DNA of 19,912 nt from an uncultured Moraxella sp. (GTDB lineage: Bacteria; Pseudomonadota; Gammaproteobacteria; Pseudomonadales; Moraxellaceae). Below are positions 1-7,037 of this stretch, in pieces. A model generated the notes under the pieces. The model worked only from the letters and a program-made list of their open reading frames with translations. It made no database searches and was not told the DNA's origin. The translations under genes and the position numbers were made by a program. Positions within the stretch are counted from its first letter, which is position 1, and each line of letters opens with the position of its first letter. Location of the stretch: contig CAKAQU010000016.1 in NCBI GenBank assembly GCA_916720335.1, positions 1 to 19,912 on the forward strand, given 5' to 3'.

Positions 1-1
1 T

Positions 2-346
2 ACAGCAGATAATAACGAGGCAAGCTCCAGCGAAAGTGAAACCCCGAGTGATGCTGCTAATACCGCCAATCCACCACCGCCAAGCCCGCACGACCCTAAT
101 GCGCCAACTCTTGCCGAACTGCAAGAACCCACCGAAAGTGAATTATCGCTTGCCAACAAAGAATTGCTTGCTAAAAATACTGAACTGGAAAGCAAAGTCA
201 GTGAATTAACCACTCAGGTCAATGTTCTTGTGAATGAGCGTACCGGTCAGCTGTATTTATATGGCGCTTTGACAGCATTGATTGCTTTTTTTCTAGGGGC
301 GGTTAGTGTGTGGTTTATTTTAAATAAGAAAAAGTCAAACTGGTAA
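2..346 (+). CDS. C-terminal part of a YgiM-like SH3/coiled-coil membrane protein (5' truncated)
   Basis: The reading frame is open from the first bases of the window to a TAA at 344-346, so this is the 3' end of a longer gene; the TTG at 164 is internal and not a believable start. The visible 114 residues begin with an acidic, Ser/Asn/Pro-rich low-complexity linker containing a run of four prolines. A coiled-coil-like segment follows (ELESKVSELTTQVNVLVNER), then a single hydrophobic helix (roughly LYGALTALIAFFLGAVSVWF) and a short basic tail (KKKSNW). Linker, coiled coil and one C-terminal anchor facing a basic cytoplasmic tail is the organisation of the TIGR04211/YgiM family of SH3 domain proteins. 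The SH3b domain itself would lie upstream of the window, so the family call is tentative. It ends 5 bases before mnmC and is probably co-transcribed with it. Confidence 0.5.
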   Translation, partial: TADNNEASSSESETPSDAANTANPPPPSPHDPNAPTLAELQEPTESELSLANKELLAKNTELESKVSELTTQVNVLVNERTGQLYLYGALTALIAFFLGAVSVWFILNKKKSNW

Positions 347-351
347 AACAA

Positions 352-2235
352 ATGACAACACTCGATGCGGCACAATTGGCTTGGCAAACAGATGACACGG
401 GTCAATTACTTCCTGTCTCTTTAGCTTTTGATGATGTTTATTTTTCTAAAACTGGTGGACTTGATGAAAGCAATTATGTTTTTTTATCAGGCAACCATCT
501 GCCAATACGTTTTAAAAATTTAAAGGAAAATCAAAAATTTACCATTATAGAAACTGGTTTTGGTACAGGATTGAATTTTTTAGCAACTTGTCTTTTATGG
601 TCCAGTCTTGCCCCAAAAAATGCTCGTCTTTATTTTGTCAGCACAGAAAAATTTCCTTTAACTCATACGGATTTATCACTTGCTTTGCAAACTTGGCAAG
701 ATACGCCGCTTAAATTTTGGGCAGATAAACTCATTTGTCTTTATCCTTTATTGATTGCAGGCTGCCATCGTTTAGAATTTGGACAAATCACACTGGATTT
801 ATGGTTTGGTGATGCCAAAGAAAGTTTTACCCAAATACATGGGCAAGCGGACGCATGGTTTTTAGACGGTTTTGCTCCAAGCAAAAATAATGAGCTATGG
901 AGCGATGAAATATTTAATCAGATTAAACGACTATCAAAATCTGGCACCACCCTTGCTACATTTACCAGTGCAGGTTTTGTTAAACGTGCTTTGCTAAATA
1001 TTGGCATGACTGTACAAAAAATAAAAGGCTTTGGGCGCAAACGTGAAATGCTGACCGCGCACTTTGGTGATTATTATTGTTTTGACGCTCACAAGTTAAG
1101 CACCTCATCACAGACAATTAAAACCGCCACCGTGATTGGGGCTGGCGTATCAGGGCTTTTGACCAGTTATGCTCTTGCCAGACGCGGAATTTGTGTTACT
1201 TTGTTGGATAAAACTTCACCACTTGCAGGTGCATCTGGCAATCCCAAGGCGTTATTTGCACCTAAAATTACACTGCTAAAAGATGTCAAAGACCATTTAC
1301 CAACCGTCAGTTTTTTATACAGTCAGCGTTTTTATCAAACATTAAATCAGTTAGCCAATGCTGAAATTTTTAGTCAAACGGGTGTGATTGATTTTTTATT
1401 GCCACACAAAAAAACCCATCAAACACTTAAAAATTTAATTGACGACTATCCTAATGAACTGATTTGCCAGACCAATGACATAATTAATCAACAAATTCCT
1501 GATGTCTTAAAGCACACCATCAGTGCATGGATTGAAAAAGCAGGCTTAATTGATACTAAAAAATTAAGTGATTTTATTTTAAGCCATCCTTTGATTAATT
1601 TTAAAAAATTTCATGCGGTTACTATTACTGAAACCAGTCAAATTGCTGAAGTGATGGATGATTTTGATAATAAAATATGCTCAGATATTGCTATTATTTG
1701 TTCTGGATTTGAAAGTTATTTATTAGATAGTCAATTATTTAATCCAAGAAAAATTCGTGGTCAAATCTCATATATTCAAAAAACTAATTTACCCAATGAA
1801 CTAAAAACCCCTATTAAATATGATGGCTATTGTGCGGCTTTTGATGACATTCTTTTAATGGGCGCAAGTTTTATTCGTAATAATACAAATACTGATGTTT
1901 CTTTGTCGGAACATGAATTTAATTTAAATAAATTTAATGAAAATATACCCACCATTGCCAAACAATTAAACCTAAAAACGTGCGACCTAAAAGGACGGGC
2001 CAGCATTCGCGCCCAAACTCCCGATTACCACCCAATTATTGGACAGCTTTTTGGTAAAAAAAGAGTGTTTTCCCTATACGGCGTGGGCTCTAAAGGATTT
2101 AGTTTTGCTCCACTGTGTAGTGAAATTTTAGCTGGACTGATTTTTAATGAACCACTTTGCATTTCTCAAAATCTATTGGATAAACTATCCATCCATCGTA
2201 AAAGATTGCAAACACCAATCAATCAAAATAACTGA
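352..2235 (+). CDS. mnmC: Bifunctional tRNA mnm5s2U34 methyltransferase / FAD-dependent cmnm5s2U34 oxidoreductase
   Basis: MnmC carries out the last two steps of 5-methylaminomethyl-2-thiouridine synthesis at the wobble base of certain tRNAs. The C-terminal FAD domain removes the carboxymethyl group and the N-terminal SAM domain methylates the resulting amine. The 627-residue length suits the fused form (E. coli about 668). Visible motifs: SAM-binding ETGFGTGLN at residues 67-75; the methyltransferase signature WFLDGFAPS around 169-177, with Asp172 in the place of the catalytic acid; the dinucleotide-binding VIGAGVSGLL at 261-270, followed by an acidic strand end and the ASGNPKALFAPK segment; and a C-terminal GRASIRAQTPDYHP block with GVGSKGFSFAP typical of DAO-fold oxidoreductases. 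The ATG follows the previous stop by 5 bases and has only a weak ribosome site, which suggests coupling to the upstream gene. Both domains look intact. Confidence 0.95.
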   Translation: MTTLDAAQLAWQTDDTGQLLPVSLAFDDVYFSKTGGLDESNYVFLSGNHLPIRFKNLKENQKFTIIETGFGTGLNFLATCLLWSSLAPKNARLYFVSTEKFPLTHTDLSLALQTWQDTPLKFWADKLICLYPLLIAGCHRLEFGQITLDLWFGDAKESFTQIHGQADAWFLDGFAPSKNNELWSDEIFNQIKRLSKSGTTLATFTSAGFVKRALLNIGMTVQKIKGFGRKREMLTAHFGDYYCFDAHKLSTSSQTIKTATVIGAGVSGLLTSYALARRGICVTLLDKTSPLAGASGNPKALFAPKITLLKDVKDHLPTVSFLYSQRFYQTLNQLANAEIFSQTGVIDFLLPHKKTHQTLKNLIDDYPNELICQTNDIINQQIPDVLKHTISAWIEKAGLIDTKKLSDFILSHPLINFKKFHAVTITETSQIAEVMDDFDNKICSDIAIICSGFESYLLDSQLFNPRKIRGQISYIQKTNLPNELKTPIKYDGYCAAFDDILLMGASFIRNNTNTDVSLSEHEFNLNKFNENIPTIAKQLNLKTCDLKGRASIRAQTPDYHPIIGQLFGKKRVFSLYGVGSKGFSFAPLCSEILAGLIFNEPLCISQNLLDKLSIHRKRLQTPINQNN

Positions 2236-2277
2236 TTAACAAAATAAAAGAATTGTATATTAATTTAAGGATAGCCT

Positions 2278-3000
2278 ATGTATTACAATCATACTTCTGA
2301 TACTTATGATAATCAGTGTAGTATTACAAGCGACTTTACTTTATTGGATGCTATTAAATTAAATTCTAATACATCACTGACATTAGGAATTGATGAGGTG
2401 GGTCGTGGGTCATTGTTTGGTCATATGAGCATTTGTGGGGTAATTTTACCCAATGATTTAACTGGTGAATTAGATAAAATAGATTTAAATAACACACCGC
2501 TAAAACTCATTAATGACAGTAAAAAATTAACTGAAAAAAGAAGGGAACAATTATACGATGAAATTGACAAACTAAACATTGCTTCAGTGATTGTGGACGT
2601 TCCCCATGATGTAATCGATACGGTTAATATTCGTCAAGCAACATTGTTAGGAATGCGACTGGTGATTGAACGGGTTATTCAAGAATACCCATCAAACCTT
2701 CTAAACGTACTCATTGATGGCAATGATACGCCCAGATTAAGCAAAAGATTTGAACACAATCACGCCAACATTAGCACATTGGTAAAAGGTGATGCCATAC
2801 ACAGCAGCATTGCCTGCGCCAGTATCATGGCAAAAGTTCATCGTGATAGACAAATGCAAAGATACGATGTCTTATACCCTGAATACAAACTTGGCAGCAA
2901 TAAAGGCTATGGCAGCAAAGCCCATAGAGAAGCCATTGAAAACTTTGGCGTTTTACCTGAACATCGCCAAAGTTTTGAACCAATAAGAAGTTTACTTTAA
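2278..3000 (+). CDS. rnhB: Ribonuclease HII
   Basis: Cytoplasmic endonuclease that cuts the RNA strand of RNA-DNA hybrids and single ribonucleotides embedded in DNA. The 240-residue product contains the type 2 RNase H signatures: GIDEVGRG around residue 38-45 (first catalytic Asp and Glu plus the GRG ribonucleotide-sensing motif), NDSKKLTEKRRE, LIDGND, a GDAIHSSIACASIMAKVHRD block containing a catalytic Asp, and KGYGSKAHREAI near the end. It has about 35 extra N-terminal residues relative to E. coli (198 aa). The start is supported by AAGGA 6 bases upstream of the ATG. The segment after GRG reads SLFGHMSICGVIL where most family members have PLAG or PLVG, so this is a somewhat divergent member. 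It follows mnmC by 42 bases on the same strand and converges with the small gene at 3011-3217. Confidence 0.9.
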   Translation: MYYNHTSDTYDNQCSITSDFTLLDAIKLNSNTSLTLGIDEVGRGSLFGHMSICGVILPNDLTGELDKIDLNNTPLKLINDSKKLTEKRREQLYDEIDKLNIASVIVDVPHDVIDTVNIRQATLLGMRLVIERVIQEYPSNLLNVLIDGNDTPRLSKRFEHNHANISTLVKGDAIHSSIACASIMAKVHRDRQMQRYDVLYPEYKLGSNKGYGSKAHREAIENFGVLPEHRQSFEPIRSLL

Positions 3001-3010
3001 CACACCCAAA

Positions 3011-3217
3011 TTAAGACCAGATTTGCCTTTTTAATAAAAGTTTGGTTGCTTTTCGGTCTTTTTTATGATGGGTTTTTGGGTTATCTTTATCATGAATGCC
3101 ACCCTTTTTTAATAAAGGTGTTAAAGCTGATAAATTACGAATTTTTGGTCGTTTATTGGCTTTATTTTGCTCAAAAACCAAAGAACGTTCCATTTTTAAT
3201 AAATTTTTTAGACTCAT
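3011..3217 (-). CDS. Small basic protein coupled to rtcB, function unknown
   Basis: A 68-codon ORF directly downstream of rtcB on the same strand. Its ATG is 4 bases past the rtcB stop, and its ribosome site (AAAGG, 8 bases before the ATG) overlaps the last codon and stop of rtcB, which is the arrangement expected for translational coupling. The product is strongly basic and mostly polar, with many Lys, Arg and His and few acidic residues. It includes a central PLLKKGGIHDKDNPKTHHKK stretch and a Lys/Arg-rich end, and has no hydrophobic segment or signal peptide. I do not recognise the family. The charge pattern resembles small RNA- or ribosome-binding proteins and the position suggests a role with RtcB, but both points are inference. 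It ends 10 bases from the convergent rnhB stop, with no convincing terminator between them. Confidence 0.65.
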   Translation of the reverse strand: MSLKNLLKMERSLVFEQNKANKRPKIRNLSALTPLLKKGGIHDKDNPKTHHKKDRKATKLLLKRQIWS

Positions 3218-3221
3218 TTTT

Positions 3222-4436
3222 TTAACCTTTAATGCATAAAACCTGTTTTAATGTATGAACCACTTCCACCAAATCCGCCTGCTTTTGCATCACTTCATCG
3301 ATGTCTTTATAAGCGTGCGGGATTTCATCAATAACACCTTTATCTTTTCGGCATTCAATACCTTGGGTTTGCGCTATCAAATCATCCACCACAAATGTTC
3401 TCGCCGCCTTACCACGACTCATTTTTCTACCCGCACCATGCGAACAAGAGCAAAAACTTTGGGTCTCGCCACGACCACGCACAATATAAGATTTTGCCCC
3501 CATAGAACCTGGAATAATGCCAAGTTCACCTGCATAAGCACTGATTGCCCCTTTACGCGTAACATATACCATTTCGCCAAAATGCACTTCTTGACTGATA
3601 TAATTATGATGGCAATTGATGGCTTCTTTAGTGATGGTAAAGTGCGGAAAATTAGCGTCTGGTGAATGAAGTGCCTTGATAATTAATCGCATCATTTCTT
3701 TACGATTTTCCATCGCGTAATCTTGCGCCCATTCTACTGCTTCTAAATAATCGTTAAAATATGAACTACCTTCAGCAAAATAGGATAAATCCCTATCTGG
3801 AATATAACCAAATCGTGTTTCATTCTCTTTTTTGGCTAAGGTGATAAAATATTCTCCAATGCAGCTACCTATACCTCGGCTTCCTGAATGCAGCATAATC
3901 CAAACATCATCGTTCTCATCAATGCACAATTCAATAAAATGATTGCCGCCACCGAGTGTGCCCAACTGTTTTGCCCAAGTACGGTCAAAATTATTAAGCA
4001 TTTTTAACAAGCCTTTATGTTTATCAGTGATGCGTTTTAGACGAATCGCCAAAGGGTCTAAAGTGCTCATTTTCGCCATAATTTGTTTGTGCTTAGCAAA
4101 ACCAACAGGGACATATTTTTCAATTGCTAAACGAGCATTTTTTAGGTTATTAGGCAACTGATTGGCTTTGATGGATAGTCGAAGTGCATTCATGCCACAG
4201 CCAATATCCACTCCCACAGCCGCAGGAATGATTGCTTTTTTAGTTGGAATGACACTGCCCACCGTTGCTCCTTTTCCTGTGTGCACATCGGGCATCACCG
4301 CAATGTGTGAATGAATAAAGGATAATTGGCTCATCGCATAAAGCTGATTTATCGCTGATTGCTCCACGTCTGTGGTATAAATTTTTACAGGCACACCCGT
4401 TTTGGCATTTTCATTTAAAATAAGCTCAATTGTCAT
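3222..4436 (-). CDS. rtcB: RNA-splicing ligase RtcB
   Basis: GTP- and Mn-dependent ligase that joins RNA ends bearing 2',3'-cyclic phosphate or 3'-phosphate to 5'-OH, used to repair cleaved tRNA or rRNA. The 404-residue length matches E. coli (408). Metal-binding and catalytic signatures are all present: GVDIGCGMNALRL (Asp77, Cys80), LGGGNHFIE (Asn165, His166), MLHSGSRGIG, CHHNYISQE (His276/277), and the guanylylation site CSCSHGAGRKMSRG with His333 as the expected GMP-accepting histidine. AGGA lies about 10 bases upstream of the ATG, inside a small palindrome. No rtcA, rtcR or archease gene is nearby and I found no sigma-54 (-24/-12) promoter upstream, unlike the E. coli rtcBA operon. The upstream region instead shows hairpins, a terminator and a leader ORF. 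Confidence 0.96.
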   Translation of the reverse strand: MTIELILNENAKTGVPVKIYTTDVEQSAINQLYAMSQLSFIHSHIAVMPDVHTGKGATVGSVIPTKKAIIPAAVGVDIGCGMNALRLSIKANQLPNNLKNARLAIEKYVPVGFAKHKQIMAKMSTLDPLAIRLKRITDKHKGLLKMLNNFDRTWAKQLGTLGGGNHFIELCIDENDDVWIMLHSGSRGIGSCIGEYFITLAKKENETRFGYIPDRDLSYFAEGSSYFNDYLEAVEWAQDYAMENRKEMMRLIIKALHSPDANFPHFTITKEAINCHHNYISQEVHFGEMVYVTRKGAISAYAGELGIIPGSMGAKSYIVRGRGETQSFCSCSHGAGRKMSRGKAARTFVVDDLIAQTQGIECRKDKGVIDEIPHAYKDIDEVMQKQADLVEVVHTLKQVLCIKG

Positions 4437-4443
4437 AAATTAT

Positions 4444-4459
4444 TTTCCTATAAAGGAAA
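4444..4459 (-). repeat. Small palindrome covering the rtcB ribosome-binding site
   Basis: TTTCCT and AGGAAA form a perfect 6-base inverted repeat around a 4-base loop (ATAA). In the minus-strand transcript the second arm contains the AGGA that would serve as the rtcB Shine-Dalgarno sequence, so folding would sequester it. The stem is short and AT-rich; a role is only possible. Confidence 0.4.
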
Positions 4460-4492
4460 TTTTGTTTTATATAAATTTAAAAAAAACAAAAT
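4459..4492 (-). repeat. 10-base inverted repeat in the rtcB leader
   Basis: ATTTTGTTTT and AAAACAAAAT are perfect reverse complements separated by 14 AT-only bases. It abuts the ribosome-site palindrome and is entirely AT apart from one pair, so stability as RNA would be modest. Confidence 0.4.
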
Positions 4493-4498
4493 CCCCCA

Positions 4499-4526
4499 TT
4501 ACTAAAAATAAAACTATTTTTAGTAA
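4499..4526 (-). repeat. Perfect 12-base inverted repeat in the rtcB leader
   Basis: TTACTAAAAATA and TATTTTTAGTAA are perfect reverse complements around the 4-base loop AAAC. It is not followed by a U-run on the minus strand, so it is not an ordinary terminator. Operator or mRNA hairpin are both possible. Confidence 0.55.
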
Positions 4527-4557
4527 AATTAGAATAAAAAAAGATAAATAAAACCCA

Positions 4558-4581
4558 TGTGTTTTTTAAATAAAAAACACA
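4558..4581 (-). repeat. Perfect 10-base inverted repeat in the rtcB leader
   Basis: TGTGTTTTTT and AAAAAACACA are perfect reverse complements around the 4-base loop AAAT. It lies between the upstream terminator and the 12-base repeat. Role unknown. Confidence 0.5.
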
Positions 4582-4630
4582 ATTATTTTGAATAAATTTT
4601 TACATAATCATTAAAGCAATTAAAGCTGAT

Positions 4631-4660
4631 AAAAAAAACGACGTACCACAAGATACGTCG
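4631..4660 (-). terminator. Intrinsic terminator after the 26-codon ORF, upstream of rtcB
   Basis: On the minus strand CGACGTA and TACGTCG form a 7-base GC-containing stem around an 8-base loop, immediately followed by eight T. This is a canonical Rho-independent terminator. It lies 62 bases after the short ORF stop and about 195 bases before the rtcB ATG, in the same orientation. The loop (TCTTGTGG) is complementary to CACAAG inside the upstream ORF (plus positions 4756-4761), which could give an alternative, terminator-breaking pairing. Confidence 0.75.
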
Positions 4661-4721
4661 CTTCTTTTAAAGGTATACAGATGTCTAAATTAGTTATAAA
4701 TCAATCTATTGTATTTAAAAA

Positions 4722-4802
4722 CTAATTAAAACAAATACCCAAACAGCTAAAACGGCTTGTGTGGTTTATGTAATTTACAGAATTTAATAAATAAACAAAC
4801 AT
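4722..4802 (-). CDS. 26-codon ORF, candidate leader peptide upstream of rtcB
   Basis: ATG at 4802-4800 to TAG at 4724-4722. The start is preceded by AAGGAG (4815-4810) with 7 bases spacing, the best-formed ribosome site in this intergenic region, and by a strong promoter about 80 bases further up. The peptide starts MFVYLLNSVNYINHTSRFSC and ends in two glycine/cysteine-containing residues and a final Asn. It has no recognisable family. Tyr, Asn and His account for six of the first 14 codons. The ORF is followed by an intrinsic terminator, so it sits in its own roughly 240-base transcription unit. It could be a leader peptide controlling rtcB, a small protein in its own right, or part of a dual-function small RNA; the sequence alone does not decide. 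Too short to carry statistical coding evidence. Confidence 0.5.
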   Translation of the reverse strand: MFVYLLNSVNYINHTSRFSCLGICFN

Positions 4803-4838
4803 GGTTTTACTCCTTTTTAGCTAATGGGTGAATGGAAC

Positions 4839-4868
4839 ACATTTTAAAATAAATTAAATTTAAAATGT
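4839..4868 (-). repeat. 10-base inverted repeat in the 5' end of the short leader transcript
   Basis: ACATTTTAAA and TTTAAAATGT are perfect reverse complements separated by 10 AT bases. The repeat begins just downstream of the predicted transcription start of the 26-codon ORF transcript and ends about 24 bases before its Shine-Dalgarno site. It could be a 5' stabilising hairpin or a repressor operator. Confidence 0.45.
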
Positions 4869-4881
4869 AATGAATGGGCAT

Positions 4882-4909
4882 ATAATAAAACTTTAAAAAT
4901 AAAAGTCAA
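4882..4909 (-). promoter_or_regulatory. Sigma-70 promoter for the 26-codon ORF / rtcB leader
   Basis: On the minus strand TTGACT (4909-4904), 16 bases, TATTAT (4887-4882). This is close to consensus and would start transcription near 4875, upstream of the inverted repeat, ribosome site and short ORF. It begins just 37 bases after the rep stop codon. Confidence 0.65.
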
Positions 4910-4946
4910 GTATTTTTATTAAAATAATTGATTGGTTAAACCGATT

Positions 4947-7016
4947 TTAATGTTTGTTTTGCATATTTTGACGTTTTGCAGCAAGCATAGCCTGCATATT
5001 TTTTAGGTAATCCGTAGCAATTTGTTCTGGATTTTTATTGCTTTGGGTTTTGGTTTGACGTTCTGGATAATCAATATGTTCACTGGGTAGCTCGTCCAAA
5101 AATCGCGAAGGTGTGGTTTGGCGAAAATCTTTACCTGAACGACGTTTTTTTGCCACCATTAACGTTAATTCGTGTTTAGCTCGAGTAATGCCCACATACA
5201 TTAAACGTCTTTCTTCCTCAATACCATCATCATCTAATGAGTTACGGTGTGGCAAAATATCTTCTTCCACACCAATGATATACACATAATCAAATTCAAG
5301 ACCTTTGGCGGCATGAAGAGTCATTAAATTGACTTTGTTAGTATTTGCTTCTTCTTGTTGTTGTTCCAACATATCCAACAGTACCAGTTTGCGAATCACT
5401 GCATCAATGGTTTTTTCATCGTCATCTTCGGCACGGTTAATCATACTGTTGATCGATGAGTATAACGATTCAATATTATCCAAGCGGTTTTTTTCTTGTT
5501 GGGGGGTTTTGCTATCGCCTTTGATATAATCTAAATAACCCGTTTCTTCTATCATTTGACGAATCAAAGGAATCGGGTCAGTGTTCTCATACAAATCACG
5601 AGTGAAACGCTCAACAAATTCCGAAAAATCTTGCAATGTATTAGCGGCTTTAGCGCCCAAAGCATTTTTTAAGCCTGCATGACTGCACGCCGATAACAGT
5701 GATATGCTATATTCTTGAGCAAAAAGCCCTAACTTTTCCAAATTTGCCGAACCAATCCCGCGTTTTGGAGTGTTAATAATACGCAAAAATGCAGTATCAT
5801 CATCAGGGTTTAAAATGATTCTTAAATAACTCATCACATCTTTGATTTCAGTACGTGCAAAAAATGATGTGCCGCCCGATAATTTATAAGGAATCTGTAA
5901 AGAACGCAGTTCGGCCTCTAAGGCTCTAGCTTGAAAGTTAGAACGATACAAAACCGCATATTGCTCCCAGGTGCCGCTACGACGGATTCTATGAGTTAAA
6001 ATTTCTTTGGCAACTCTTTGGGCTTCTGACGTGTCATCGGTACAGGTTAAAACGCGAATTTTTTCACCATGACCTTTGTCAGACCAAAGCTGTTTTTCAA
6101 AAATATGTTCATTGTTGGTAATCACTGAATTTGCAGCAGATAAGATACGATTGGTCGAACGATAATTTTGTTCTAACTTAACCACCGTTAAGTGTGGAAA
6201 ATCCTGCTTTAACAACTGCATATTTTCAGGTTTTGCTCCTCGCCATGCGTAGATAGACTGGTCGTCATCACCCACTACAGTAAAACGCGCCTGAACACCT
6301 GTTAAGAGTTTGACCAATTCATATTGAGCAGTATTGGTATCTTGATATTCATCCACCAAAAGATAACGAATGCGATTTTGCCACTTTTGACGAACTTGAG
6401 CATTTTCACGCAAAATTTTTACAGGCAGCACAATCAAATCATCAAAATCCACCGCATTATAAGCTCTTAGGTGTCGTTCATATAATTCATACAAATGCGC
6501 AAAGATTAAATCTTCTTGTTTATCAATGGTTTGACTGGAATCTTTTGGCTCAATTAAATCATTTTTCCAATCTGAAATCATCTTAATAGCCAATGACAAC
6601 AAATCGCCTCGCTCTGCTCCACTAAGATTATCTCGCACCATTAATTCAGCCAGTAACCGTTTACTGTCATCAGAATCCATAATGCTAAAGTTGCCTTTTA
6701 AAGGGGTATGTAGCAGCTCATAACGCAAAAATTGCAATCCAAAATGATGAAACGTTGAGATGCTAAGCCCACGTGTTTTTTCACTTGGTAACAGTTTTTG
6801 TACTCGCCCTTTCATTTCACGAGCCGCTTTATTGGTAAAGGTCATTGCGGTAATCCGCTCAGCTGGAATGTTGCACTCATTGATAAGATGGGCAATTTTT
6901 TGGGTGATAACTGACGTTTTACCAGAACCAGCTCCTGCCAAAACCAATAATGGACCTGAAACATGAAGTAAGGCTTCTTTTTGACGTGGATTTAATTGAT
7001 TATTATGCTGACTCAT
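4947..7016 (-). CDS. rep: ATP-dependent DNA helicase Rep (UvrD/PcrA superfamily 1A)
   Basis: 3'-5' DNA translocase that helps restart and clear blocked replication forks. The 689-residue product shows the complete SF1 motif set: LAGAGSGKT (Walker A, about residue 27), TFTNKAAREMKGRV (Ia), LVDEYQDTN (Walker B/II), VVGDDDQSIYAWRGA (III), LEQNYRST (IV), NLMTLHAAKGLEFDYVYI (V) and EEERRLMYVGITRAK (VI). Length and the N-terminal LNPRQKEALLHVSGP stretch, followed by TFHHFGLQFLRYE, favour Rep over UvrD. UvrD is usually longer with a distinct C-terminal Tudor-like tail; here the C-terminus is short, Gln/Lys-rich and probably unstructured. The ATG has no clear ribosome site and lies 21 bases after the stop of the transporter gene, so translation is probably coupled. 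A weak hairpin near 4929-4943 may be its terminator. Confidence 0.92.
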   Translation of the reverse strand: MSQHNNQLNPRQKEALLHVSGPLLVLAGAGSGKTSVITQKIAHLINECNIPAERITAMTFTNKAAREMKGRVQKLLPSEKTRGLSISTFHHFGLQFLRYELLHTPLKGNFSIMDSDDSKRLLAELMVRDNLSGAERGDLLSLAIKMISDWKNDLIEPKDSSQTIDKQEDLIFAHLYELYERHLRAYNAVDFDDLIVLPVKILRENAQVRQKWQNRIRYLLVDEYQDTNTAQYELVKLLTGVQARFTVVGDDDQSIYAWRGAKPENMQLLKQDFPHLTVVKLEQNYRSTNRILSAANSVITNNEHIFEKQLWSDKGHGEKIRVLTCTDDTSEAQRVAKEILTHRIRRSGTWEQYAVLYRSNFQARALEAELRSLQIPYKLSGGTSFFARTEIKDVMSYLRIILNPDDDTAFLRIINTPKRGIGSANLEKLGLFAQEYSISLLSACSHAGLKNALGAKAANTLQDFSEFVERFTRDLYENTDPIPLIRQMIEETGYLDYIKGDSKTPQQEKNRLDNIESLYSSINSMINRAEDDDEKTIDAVIRKLVLLDMLEQQQEEANTNKVNLMTLHAAKGLEFDYVYIIGVEEDILPHRNSLDDDGIEEERRLMYVGITRAKHELTLMVAKKRRSGKDFRQTTPSRFLDELPSEHIDYPERQTKTQSNKNPEQIATDYLKNMQAMLAAKRQNMQNKH

Positions 7017-7037
7017 AAGAATTATATTGTTAGTAAA

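Larger units (their letters stand above)
4437..4946. other. Gene-poor stretch between rtcB and rep
   Basis: The 510 bases between the rtcB start and the rep stop are very AT-rich and contain no long ORF. On the minus strand they read, in order: weak rep 3' hairpin, promoter, inverted repeat, ribosome site, 26-codon ORF, intrinsic terminator, then about 190 bases with four inverted repeats before rtcB. Each element is listed separately. I see no near-consensus promoter between the terminator and rtcB. On the plus strand nothing convincing is visible. Confidence 0.7.

Noticed and set aside
3012..3065. AAGACC...GGTCTT repeat followed by T-run as a terminator for rnhB
   Set aside because: The loop would be about 40 bases and the stem only 6 pairs; it is also inside the opposite small ORF.
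3643..3651. AAAGTGCGG, resembling the core of the Pasteurellaceae DNA uptake signal
   Set aside because: It is a single copy inside rtcB with no second occurrence noticed in the window; uptake signals are repeated densely.
3121..4633. Shared 14-base word TTAAAGCTGATAAA at 3121-3134 and 4620-4633
   Set aside because: It is low in complexity and AT-rich, and the flanks do not match; most likely chance.
4681..4725. Plus-strand 14-codon ORF (ATG at 4681) with AAAGG upstream
   Set aside because: It has no promoter, is very short, and lies antisense to the better-supported minus-strand unit.
4437..4946. Sigma-54 promoter for rtcB, as in E. coli
   Set aside because: No GG-N10-GC element with the right context was seen on the minus strand, and no rtcR is nearby.
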